Assembly: GCA_003244035.1 (NCBI GenBank)
Contig: QHBV01000146.1
Location: 14,230-33,338 of the forward strand
DNA: 19,109 bases
DNA from: Solirubrobacterales bacterium
GTDB lineage: Bacteria > Actinomycetota > Thermoleophilia > Solirubrobacterales > Solirubrobacteraceae
Direction: 5' to 3'
Each line of letters begins with the position of its first letter. Position 1 is the stretch's first letter. Positions 6,690-12,603 of this stretch are shown one piece after another. The position numbers and the translations under genes are program-made. A model generated the notes under the pieces. The model saw nothing but the letters and a program-made list of their open reading frames with translations, made no database searches and was not told the origin of the DNA.

Positions 6690-8573
6690 ATGGCGCGGAT
6701 CGAGACCCACGGACTGAGACGCAGCATCGGCGTCGGTGGCCTGTTCGCCACCGCCTACGGCAACGTCGGCTCCTCGATCTACTACGCGCTGGGGATCGTC
6801 GCGGCGCACGCGCTGGGACTCACCCCGATCGTGTTCATGCTCGCCGGCGGCTTGTTCGCGCTGACCGCCAAGACCTACGCCGAGGGCGCCGCGATGTTCC
6901 CGGAAGCCGGTGGCTCCTCGTCGTTCGCGCGGCACGCGTTCGACGAGCTCGTGTCGTTCTTCGCCGGGTGGGCGCTCAGCCTCGACTACATCCTCACCAT
7001 CGCGATCTCGGCGTTCTTCGTCCCCCACTACCTCGGCGCGTTCTTCCCCGCGCTGACCCATCCGCCCGGAGACGTGATCGGTGGCCTGCTGGTGATCTCC
7101 GCGCTCGCGGCGCTCAACATCCGCGGGCTGGGGGAATCGGCCAAGCTCAACCTGTTCCTCGCGATCGCCGACCTGTGCACGCAGGTCCTGCTGATCGTGG
7201 TCGGGTGCTTCCTCGTGCTGGACCCGTCGCTGCTCGTGCACCAGGTCGATCTCGGCACGGTCCCCAGCTACTCGCAGGTGATCTTCGCGCTGTCGCTCGC
7301 GATGGTCGCCTACACCGGGATCGAGACGGTCTCGAACATGGCCGAGGAGGCGCGCGACCCCGGCCGGGACGTGCCCCGGGCCGTGAACCTCGTGCTGTTC
7401 GCCGTGCTCGGCGTGTACGCGGGGATCACGGTCGTAGCACTGTCGGCGTTGCCGGTGGTCGGCCAGGGCGCTCACCACACGACGCTGCTCGGGCTGGGAC
7501 CCCAGCAGCACGGCTTCGAGAACGACCCCGTGCTCGGGATCGTCGAGCACCTCGGCGTCCACGGCGTGGCACTCACGATCCTTCGGTACTACGTCGGCGT
7601 GCTGGCGGCCACGATCCTGCTGATCGCGACCAACGCCGGCCTGATCGGGATCTCGCGGTTGTCGTGGTCGCTGGCCGAGCACCGCCAGCTCCCGGGGTTG
7701 TTCGCACGGCTGCACCGGCGCCATCGCACGCCTTGGTTCACGATCGTGACCTTCTCGGTGTTCGCGGGGGTGCTGCTGATCCCGGGGAAGACCGACTTCC
7801 TCGGCAACCTCTACTCGTTCGGGGCGATGCTGTCGTTCACGACGGCCCACGCCGCGGTCGTCGCGCTGCGGATCAAGGATCCCGGGCGCGAGCGGCCCTA
7901 CCGGATGCCATGGAACCTGCGCGTGCGCGATCGCCAGATCCCGCTGACCGCCGTGCTCGGCGGGCTCGGCACGTTCGCCGCGTGGGTTTCGGTCTTGATC
8001 CTCCACACCGAGGCCCGGACCGTCGGCGTCGGCTGGATGGTCGTGGGCGTGGGCGGCTACATCGTCTACCGCAGGCGCCAGGGGCTCGACCTGCGCGAGC
8101 ACCAGAGGATCGAGCACCGCCGGCGCCCGGACTCCTTCGTCGAGCTGGAGTACCGCTCGGCGCTCGTGCCGATCTTCGGCACCGATATCGACGCCTCGGC
8201 GCTGCGCGCCGCCGCGCGGCTCGTGGGGGAGGGGGCACTGGTCGAGGCGCTGTACGTGGTGCGGGTCCCCCATCAGCTCCCGCTCGACGCGGGTCTCGAG
8301 GAGGAGGAGCGCCTCGGCTCCAGCGTGCTCGAGGGCGCGAGGATCCGCGGCCGCAGAGCTGGGCTGAAAGTGCAGACGCGGCTGATCCGCACGCGCAACC
8401 CCGGCGCCGCGATCGTCGAGGAGGCTGAGCGCATGCGAGCGGAGATCATCTACCTCGGCACGGCCCACGCCCCCGCGTCCGAGCGCGCGCTCGGACCGAC
8501 GGCGAGCTACCTGCTCGCGCACCGGCCGTGCCGCGTGGTGATCGAAACCCCGGCGGTGCAGCGGCGAATATAG
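6690..8573 (+). CDS. APC-superfamily permease with C-terminal USP-like domain (paralog 3)
   Basis: A 627-residue permease very similar to the one at 2586. Helix 1 has ATAYGNVGSSIYYALG, followed by FPEAGGSSSFARHAFDE, ISAFFVPHYLG, and AMVAYTGIETVSNMAEEA in helix 6. From about residue 486 a USP-like alpha/beta domain runs from EYRSALVPIFGTD to PCRVVIETP, again without a clear nucleotide-binding motif. The ATG at 6690 is chosen because it places MARIETHGLRRSIGVGG just before helix 1, matching the sister protein. Upstream frame sequence overlaps the regulator gene and is not protein-like. The position of a Gly where KimA-type potassium importers have Asp argues against assigning potassium by homology. 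Its separation from the tandem pair by the kinase and regulator suggests duplication around the regulator genes, or regulation of it by them. Confidence 0.87.
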   Translation: MARIETHGLRRSIGVGGLFATAYGNVGSSIYYALGIVAAHALGLTPIVFMLAGGLFALTAKTYAEGAAMFPEAGGSSSFARHAFDELVSFFAGWALSLDYILTIAISAFFVPHYLGAFFPALTHPPGDVIGGLLVISALAALNIRGLGESAKLNLFLAIADLCTQVLLIVVGCFLVLDPSLLVHQVDLGTVPSYSQVIFALSLAMVAYTGIETVSNMAEEARDPGRDVPRAVNLVLFAVLGVYAGITVVALSALPVVGQGAHHTTLLGLGPQQHGFENDPVLGIVEHLGVHGVALTILRYYVGVLAATILLIATNAGLIGISRLSWSLAEHRQLPGLFARLHRRHRTPWFTIVTFSVFAGVLLIPGKTDFLGNLYSFGAMLSFTTAHAAVVALRIKDPGRERPYRMPWNLRVRDRQIPLTAVLGGLGTFAAWVSVLILHTEARTVGVGWMVVGVGGYIVYRRRQGLDLREHQRIEHRRRPDSFVELEYRSALVPIFGTDIDASALRAAARLVGEGALVEALYVVRVPHQLPLDAGLEEEERLGSSVLEGARIRGRRAGLKVQTRLIRTRNPGAAIVEEAERMRAEIIYLGTAHAPASERALGPTASYLLAHRPCRVVIETPAVQRRI

Positions 8574-8603
8574 GCAAGTCCGGTAGAAGGAGTCCGCCGA
8601 GCC

Positions 8604-9191
8604 GTGGCGAAACGCACGGGCATGCTGCTTAGAAATCGCTCACCGGGGATCGAACCCTTTCCCGCTCAGATCACCAAGGGGTTCGAGCACCTCGGTCCAA
8701 GCTGGATCAATGTCCTAGGTTGGCTGCAGATCAACCGGATCGAACACGTCCTTGTCGGGGCGGCCGCGCGGGCCATCCGCGGCGAGGCGGGCGTGAGCGG
8801 CCCGATCTCGATCGTGCCGGCCCCCTACGGTCGCAACCTCGACCGCCTGGCGCGGGCGCTGTTCTCCGCGCAAGCCCGGCTGCGGGTCGAGGGCGCGGGC
8901 CAGAGCGGGAGGGCTGACCCGCAGCCGGTCAAGCTCACCGCGGAGAAGCTCGTCGCCGGCCAACGCTGGACCTTGCGCTGCGGCGTCTACGACCTCGACG
9001 TCGAAGGGCGCCCGGCCGGCGCGCCGCGCTACCAGGAGCTGCTGTACGAGGCGAGCCGGTTCGAGCCGGCGTTGGAGTTGAAGGTCGAGGTCGCCTCACC
9101 CGAGGACATCGAGCACTACGACCACATGCGGCGCACCGGCATCGCGCCGGAGATCACGATCACGCGCAAGGCACAGGTGGAGCACAGCTGA
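8604..9191 (+). CDS. Soluble protein of unknown function, 195 residues
   Basis: I do not recognise this family. The protein has no signal peptide or membrane helix. A mixed N-terminal part contains PFPAQITKGFEHLGPSWINV (about 19-38). The middle has VSGPISIVPAPYGRNLDRL (64-82), and the C-terminal part is beta-rich with RWTLRCGVYDLDVEG and YQELLYEASRFEPALELKVE (143-162), ending APEITITRKA. The GTG start has AAGGAG at 8587-8592, 11 bases upstream. The next candidate, ATG at 8622, would lose six residues and has a poor ribosome site. Codon use looks like the neighbours, apart from a slightly more AT-rich first 150 bases. It is monocistronic: 30 bases separate it from the permease and a strong hairpin follows its stop. 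Confidence 0.7.
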   Translation: MAKRTGMLLRNRSPGIEPFPAQITKGFEHLGPSWINVLGWLQINRIEHVLVGAAARAIRGEAGVSGPISIVPAPYGRNLDRLARALFSAQARLRVEGAGQSGRADPQPVKLTAEKLVAGQRWTLRCGVYDLDVEGRPAGAPRYQELLYEASRFEPALELKVEVASPEDIEHYDHMRRTGIAPEITITRKAQVEHS

Positions 9192-9197
9192 GCGCAG

Positions 9198-9229
9198 GCG
9201 TCGCCGGGCCTGCGTCGGCCCGGCGACGC
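9198..9229 (+). terminator. Perfect 13-bp hairpin terminator
   Basis: Arms GCGTCGCCGGGCC (9198-9210) and GGCCCGGCGACGC (9217-9229) are perfect complements around the six-base loop TGCGTC. It starts 7 bases after the stop codon of the 195-residue gene. Only a short T pair follows, so it is a GC-rich hairpin of the kind that ends many actinobacterial transcripts. Confidence 0.75.
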
Positions 9230-9234
9230 TTGGC

Positions 9235-9240
9235 TACCCT
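9235..9240 (+). promoter_or_regulatory. Candidate -10 box (TACCCT), leaderless start
   Basis: TACCCT ends 6 bases before the GTG at 9247, the usual distance from a -10 to the transcription start, so the mRNA would begin at or next to the start codon. It directly follows the terminator hairpin, where an independent promoter is required. The GTG has no ribosome site, which fits leaderless initiation. Confidence 0.45.
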
Positions 9241-9246
9241 CGAGTA

Positions 9247-10095
9247 GTGCCCAAGCGTGCCACGTTGATGCTCGCCAGCGCGGGTGCCGCCTCAGCCCTG
9301 CTGATCCTCACCTGGTTTCTCGCCTTCCATGTCGGATTCCTCGAGCGGGCCGATGCGAGGATCCTGGGTGGCTTCGCCGATCTGCGCCGCCCGCGGGTCG
9401 ATCCGCTCGCGAGCTTCATCGCCCAGCTGTGCAACCCTCAGCCCTACGTGTACTTCGCCGGTGCGCTGGTGGGCCTTGCGCTGGCTCGGGGCCGCCCGCG
9501 CGTGGCGCTGGCGATCGGAGTGGTCCTGTTCGGGGCCAACGCCACCACGCAGTTGCTCAAGCCGTTGCTTGCCGAGCCGCGCTACGTGCTCCCGGGCGAG
9601 ACGCCGATCGGCGCCGCCTCCTGGCCAAGCGGGCACGCAACGGCCGCGATGTCGCTCGCGCTCTGCTCCGTGCCCGCCGTCCCGGCACGGCTGCGCCCCG
9701 CGGTCGCCACGCTTGGTGCCGCCTTCGCGGTCGCTGTCAGCTACTCGTTCCTGACGCTCGGATGGCACTACCCGAGCGACGTGTTCGGGGGCTTCCTGGT
9801 CGCGGCGGCGTGGACGCTGCTCGGAGTCGGGACCCTGTTCGCGCTCGACGCGCGCCACCCGCGAGGCGTGGGGACCGGCCCCGCTCCCGTTCGCTTCCCG
9901 GCCCGTACGGCGCTCGGACCGCCGGCCGCGGCGCTGCTGGGCACAGTCGCGCTGGCAGGGCTCGTGGCGCTCGTGCGCCCGGAGCCGGTGGTCGTCTATG
10001 CCCAGGTCCACACCACCTTCGTGGTCGGAGCCGCTGCGATCGGGGCGCTCGGGCTCGCGCTCGCGACCGGTTTGATGCTGGCGCTCAGGCGCTAG
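9247..10095 (+). CDS. PAP2-family membrane phosphatase
   Basis: A 282-residue integral membrane protein with about seven hydrophobic segments and the PAP2 active-site motifs in order. Motif C1 is Lys105 to Arg112 (KPLLAEPRY). Motif C2 is PSGH at 127-130, followed by ATAAM. Motif C3 carries His174 and Asp178 in LGWHYPSD, the nucleophile and its partner. These enzymes remove phosphate from lipid phosphates such as phosphatidate, phosphatidylglycerol phosphate or undecaprenyl pyrophosphate on the outer membrane face. Two departures are visible: the proline after Arg112 is Tyr, and the C3 arginine expected before the five residues leading to His174 is Phe168 (SF rather than SR). The core is extended by two C-terminal helices (about 222-243 and 250-280). 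Convergent with the adenosyltransferase gene. Confidence 0.85.
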   Translation: MPKRATLMLASAGAASALLILTWFLAFHVGFLERADARILGGFADLRRPRVDPLASFIAQLCNPQPYVYFAGALVGLALARGRPRVALAIGVVLFGANATTQLLKPLLAEPRYVLPGETPIGAASWPSGHATAAMSLALCSVPAVPARLRPAVATLGAAFAVAVSYSFLTLGWHYPSDVFGGFLVAAAWTLLGVGTLFALDARHPRGVGTGPAPVRFPARTALGPPAAALLGTVALAGLVALVRPEPVVVYAQVHTTFVVGAAAIGALGLALATGLMLALRR

Positions 10096-10109
10096 GAAGA
10101 CCTAGCGCC
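10088..10109. terminator. Shared convergent terminator stem containing both stop codons
   Basis: GGCGCTAGG (10088-10096) and CCTAGCGCC (10101-10109) are perfect complements around the loop AAGA. The stem holds the TAG of the phosphatase (10093-10095) and, on the other strand, the TAG of the adenosyltransferase (10102-10104). The genes are separated by only 6 bases, so this symmetric structure is the only visible candidate terminator for both. Confidence 0.6.
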
Positions 10110-10653
10110 ACCGCCCCGGCTCCCACAGTCGCTCCTCGCTCCCGGCCGCCCCGCGGCTGAGGATGAACAACAGGTCCGAGAGGCGGTTCAGGTAGCGGAC
10201 CACCTCGGGGTTTAGCTCTCCGCACGCGATCGCCAGGCGCTCTGCGCGCCGGCAGACCGTGCGACAGACGTGCAGCTGGGCAGCGGCGGCGGTGCCGCCC
10301 GGGAGCACGAACGACTTCAGCGGCTCCAACGTCGCATTGACCTCATCGCAGCACTGCTCGAGCCACGCGGTCTGCTCGCCCACCACGCGCAGCCGCTGGC
10401 GCCCCGGCTCCTCAGGAGTGGAGATGTCAGCGCCGATGTCGAACAGGTCGTTCTGGATCCGGGCCAGCCACTCACGATACGGCTCGGGCATACCGGCGGC
10501 CGCGAGCGCGACGCCGACCTGAGCGTTGAGCTCGTCGACGGTGCCGTAGGCCTCGATTCGTGAGTGGGTCTTGGGGACGCGACTCATGTCGCCGAGGTGG
10601 GTCTCGCCCGAGTCGCCCAGGCGCGTGTAGATGCGGGTCAGGTTGACGGTCAT
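10102..10653 (-). CDS. pduO: Cobalamin adenosyltransferase, PduO type
   Basis: This 183-residue protein transfers the 5'-deoxyadenosyl group of ATP to cob(I)alamin, making coenzyme B12. The ATP-binding N-terminal motif is TRIYTRLGDSGETHLGD (6-22), close to the family form TRxYTRTGDxGxTxLGDG. Next come VDELNA (39-44), helix motif RTVCRRAERL (131-140) and RYLNRLSDLLFILSR (153-167), all diagnostic of PduO-type trimeric enzymes. The length is normal. The ATG at 10653 gives the expected N terminus, although its ribosome site is weak. It is transcribed away from the cobalamin riboswitch operon through a shared 278-base region, fitting a role in activating corrinoid imported by that system. No corrin ring synthesis gene is in the window. 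Confidence 0.93.
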   Translation of the reverse strand: MTVNLTRIYTRLGDSGETHLGDMSRVPKTHSRIEAYGTVDELNAQVGVALAAAGMPEPYREWLARIQNDLFDIGADISTPEEPGRQRLRVVGEQTAWLEQCCDEVNATLEPLKSFVLPGGTAAAAQLHVCRTVCRRAERLAIACGELNPEVVRYLNRLSDLLFILSRGAAGSEERLWEPGRWR

Positions 10654-10689
10654 CCCTGGAGCTGGGTCGCGGCCTGGATCACATCGCGG

Positions 10690-10695
10690 ATGGTA
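10690..10695 (-). promoter_or_regulatory. Candidate -10 box for the adenosyltransferase (TACCAT on minus strand)
   Basis: Read on the minus strand, TACCAT fits TANNNT and lies 36 bases upstream of the ATG at 10653. It is back to back with the riboswitch promoter, forming a compact divergent control region. No riboswitch-like conservation is seen in this short leader. Confidence 0.3.
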
Positions 10696-10726
10696 GAGCG
10701 CGCGCGGTCGGCGCGCCGGGCTGCGA

Positions 10727-10732
10727 TACGAT
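10727..10732 (+). promoter_or_regulatory. -10 box of the cobalamin riboswitch operon (TACGAT)
   Basis: TACGAT fits TANNNT and ends 11 bases before the first paired base of the riboswitch (10744). Transcription would start at about 10739, just ahead of P1. No -35 consensus is evident in the GC-rich sequence upstream. Confidence 0.45.
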
Positions 10733-10743
10733 CCTTGCGTTCA

Positions 10744-10893
10744 GGTCGGTGGTGATGGGAAGCCGGTGTGATCCCGGCGCGGACCCGCCACTGTGATCGG
10801 GGACGCCAGCCGCATCCAAGCCACTGGTCGACGCCTAGTCGACCGGGAAGGCGCGGCGGGTAGGCCCGTAAGCCAGGAGACCAGCCTCCGACC
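10744..10893 (+). promoter_or_regulatory. Cobalamin (B12) riboswitch
   Basis: The classic blocks are present in order. GATGGGAAGCCGGTG starts at 10754 and CCCGCCACTGT lies around 10784-10794. The B12 box AAGCCAGGAGACCAGCC is at 10870-10886. The closing stem P1 pairs GGTCGG (10744-10749) with CCGACC (10888-10893). A variable-arm hairpin, GGTCGAC/GTCGACC with loop GCCTA (10826-10844), sits where peripheral stems are allowed. The aptamer binds adenosyl- or methylcobalamin and normally lowers expression when B12 is plentiful. Downstream, GCCAAGCC (10894-10901) can partly pair with GGGGTGGC (10920-10927), which covers the ribosome site of the first gene. I therefore infer control of translation initiation rather than termination; no terminator with a U-run is seen. 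Confidence 0.95.
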
Positions 10894-10916
10894 GCCAAGC
10901 CGATAAGCCCTCGCGG

Positions 10917-10923
10917 AAAGGGG
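10917..10923 (+). promoter_or_regulatory. Ribosome binding site (AAAGGGG), likely riboswitch target
   Basis: AAAGGGG lies 8 bases before the ATG at 10932, which decides this start over the GTG at 10923 that overlaps it. The G-run can pair with the C-rich segment just after the aptamer. Confidence 0.6.
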
Positions 10924-10931
10924 TGGCACAG

Positions 10932-11624
10932 ATGCATCGCAGACCAATCCTCGCTCTCTGTGGAGCGACCCTCGCGGTTTTGATCGCGCCCTCGGCGGCG
11001 CTCGCTGCCGGCGGCCCGAAGGTGACCGTCCGGATCGAAGGCAGGACCCACACGCTGCTGGCGCCGACCACGGCGCAGACACACACCGGCTTCGTCAGGA
11101 AGGGCGGTGCGCCCGCGGGTGCATGCCCCGCCACCAGCGCCGCAGGCGCGCTCGACGTCGCGAGCCACCACCACTGGTCGGGGAAGTTCGACAGCGGCAT
11201 CGGTGACTACTTCATCACGACGATCCTCGGCGACACCGAGAGCGGCACGCACTCGTTCTGGGGCATCTGGGTCGACAATCGCTTCGCGACCACCGGCGCG
11301 TGCGGGATCAAGCTGCGCCGCGGGGACAGGGTCCTGTTCGCGGTCGCGCCGGCGACCGGGACCGTCTATCCGACCGCGCTGAGCGCCCCGCGCCACGCGA
11401 CGGCGGGTCACGCGTTCATCGTCAAGGTCGTGTACTTCAACGCCAGGGGCAAGGCCGAGCCGCTGAAGGGCGCCCGGATCGCGGGCCAAGGCGTCGGCAG
11501 CGCCGTGACCAACAAGCACGGAACCGCGACGATCACCGATGACCGGGCCGGCGCACTCGTGCTCGGCGCTTCGGAGCCGGGCTACATCCGCGCCGCCACC
11601 GTGCGCGTGCGCGTGGCCGGCTGA
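10932..11624 (+). CDS. Secreted DUF4430 (transcobalamin beta-domain-like) protein with Ig-like tail
   Basis: A 230-residue exported protein, the first gene under the cobalamin riboswitch. A Sec signal peptide covers residues 1-25 (MHRRP, a hydrophobic run, then ALA before AGG). Residues about 30-140 resemble DUF4430, the fold of the C-terminal domain of transcobalamin and intrinsic factor, with GDYFITTILGD, FWGIWVDNRFATTGACGIKL and LRRGDRVLFAV (about 129-138). Cys65 and Cys124 could form a disulfide. A SHHHWSG stretch (78-84) is histidine-rich. Residues about 145-230 form a second beta-domain with the pattern of bacterial Ig-like or carboxypeptidase-regulatory modules (GVGSAVTNKHGTATIT, then EPGYIRAATVRVRVAG). 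There is no lipobox or membrane anchor, so it is probably secreted or held by a partner. Proposed role: extracellular corrinoid binding for the downstream ECF importer. Confidence 0.72.
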   Translation: MHRRPILALCGATLAVLIAPSAALAAGGPKVTVRIEGRTHTLLAPTTAQTHTGFVRKGGAPAGACPATSAAGALDVASHHHWSGKFDSGIGDYFITTILGDTESGTHSFWGIWVDNRFATTGACGIKLRRGDRVLFAVAPATGTVYPTALSAPRHATAGHAFIVKVVYFNARGKAEPLKGARIAGQGVGSAVTNKHGTATITDDRAGALVLGASEPGYIRAATVRVRVAG

Positions 11625-11630
11625 GGCGAC

Positions 11631-12575
11631 ATGGGCCGAGGGGCCCGCACCATGCTGGCGGCGCTGGCGGTTCTGGTAACCGCCGCCGGCGCCGCCGGCT
11701 GCGGCCTGGGGCCCGGTCCCGGCACAGGCGACGTAACCATGACCGTCACCCGTGACTTCGGCGCGGCGAAGATCGGCTCGATCACTGAGACGAAAGTGCC
11801 CGGCTCGGAGACCGTGATGCGGATGCTCGAGCGCTCGTTCCGGGTGCAGACCCGCTATGGCGGCGGCTTCGTGGAGTCGATCGACGGGTTTGCCGGCGAC
11901 CCCTCGCGCCACGACTGGTTCTACTACGTCAACGGCGTGCAGGCGCCGGCCGGAGCCGCGAGCACCGCTGTCGATCGAGGCGACCGGGTCTGGTGGGACC
12001 TGCACGACTGGAGTGCGACAAACTCGATCCCGGCGGTCGTCGGATCGTTCCCCGAGCCGTTCGTACACGGGATCGGCGGCAAGCGCCTGCCGACGACGCT
12101 TCAGTGCGCCCCCGGCGTAGCCGCCGCCTGCGCGGGCGTGTCGGCCGCGCTGAAGGCGGCCGGCGTTCCCGCCCCGAGCCAGCTGCTGGGAACCGGCTCG
12201 GGCAGTGACTCGCTGGGCGTGCTGGTCGGGACCTGGGCGCAGCTGCGCTCGGTGATAGCCGCCGGCTTGATTGCCCGCGGGCCCGCCGCGAGCGGGGTCT
12301 ACGCCCGCTTCACCGGGGCGGCGGGTGGATCGCTGCAGCTGCTCGACCCCGACGCGCACGTGGTGCGTACGCTCGGCGCCGGCGCGGGGCTGATCGCGGC
12401 CACGCGCGACAGCGTCTCGGAGCCGACGTGGCTGGTCACCGGCACCGACGCCGCCGGCGTGACGGCAGCCGCCCGAGTGCTGAGCACGGCCGCGCTGCAC
12501 GACCACTTCGCCCTCGCCGTCCAGGGGGCCTCCGAGCTCCCGGTGCCGGAGTCTCCCGTGAGAGGAGCGCGGTGA
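11631..12575 (+). CDS. DUF4430-domain lipoprotein (transcobalamin beta-domain-like)
   Basis: A 314-residue lipoprotein, six bases after the previous gene. A hydrophobic signal ends in a lipobox-like AAGC with Cys24 as the predicted lipid site. Residues about 37-128 match DUF4430 well: TRDFGAAKIG, a VPGSETVMRMLE helix, DWFYYVNGVQAPAGAA and VDRGDRVWWDLHDWS. The WFYYVNG...GD pattern is the signature of the transcobalamin-like C-terminal domain. Residues 135-300 form an alpha/beta domain I do not recognise, with a possible Cys159-Cys167 pair and WLVTGTDAAGVTAAARVL (267-284). An internal ATG at 11652 has a better ribosome site (AGGGG, 8 bases away) but trims the signal's basic start; either start keeps the lipobox. 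Proposed role: a membrane-tethered B12-binding subunit partnering the barrel domain of the S component. Confidence 0.75.
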   Translation: MGRGARTMLAALAVLVTAAGAAGCGLGPGPGTGDVTMTVTRDFGAAKIGSITETKVPGSETVMRMLERSFRVQTRYGGGFVESIDGFAGDPSRHDWFYYVNGVQAPAGAASTAVDRGDRVWWDLHDWSATNSIPAVVGSFPEPFVHGIGGKRLPTTLQCAPGVAAACAGVSAALKAAGVPAPSQLLGTGSGSDSLGVLVGTWAQLRSVIAAGLIARGPAASGVYARFTGAAGGSLQLLDPDAHVVRTLGAGAGLIAATRDSVSEPTWLVTGTDAAGVTAAARVLSTAALHDHFALAVQGASELPVPESPVRGAR

Positions 12576-12592
12576 GCAAGCGGCGCTCGAGA

Positions 12593-12597
12593 GGAGG
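12593..12597 (+). promoter_or_regulatory. Ribosome binding site (GGAGG) deciding the EcfT start
   Basis: GGAGG ends 6 bases before ATG at 12604. The in-frame GTG at 12598 abuts the site with no spacer and is therefore not used. Confidence 0.6.
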
Positions 12598-12603
12598 GTG
12601 ACG

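Noticed and set aside
6624..8522. A 632-codon minus-strand frame opposite permease paralog 3
   Set aside because: The translation is a hydrophilic Arg/Glu/His-rich string without domains, and the plus strand encodes an unmistakable permease.
2586..8573. Direct naming of the permeases as KimA/KUP potassium importers
   Set aside because: Only the overall plan agrees; the potassium-binding aspartate of helix 1 is replaced by Asn or Gly and overall similarity looks closer to amino acid permeases.
8640..8665. tRNA T-arm-like string (reverse complement GGGTTCGATCCCC) suggesting a minus-strand tRNA
   Set aside because: The arms flanking TTCGATC do not form a five-base stem beyond three pairs, and no acceptor, anticodon or D-arm is found. 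It lies within the coding start of the 195-residue gene.
10650..12506. A 618-codon open frame on the minus strand across the riboswitch and the DUF4430 genes
   Set aside because: It runs antisense through a clear riboswitch and two signal-peptide proteins, and its translation is Arg/Gly/Asp-rich low complexity. This is the usual shadow of GC-rich codons.
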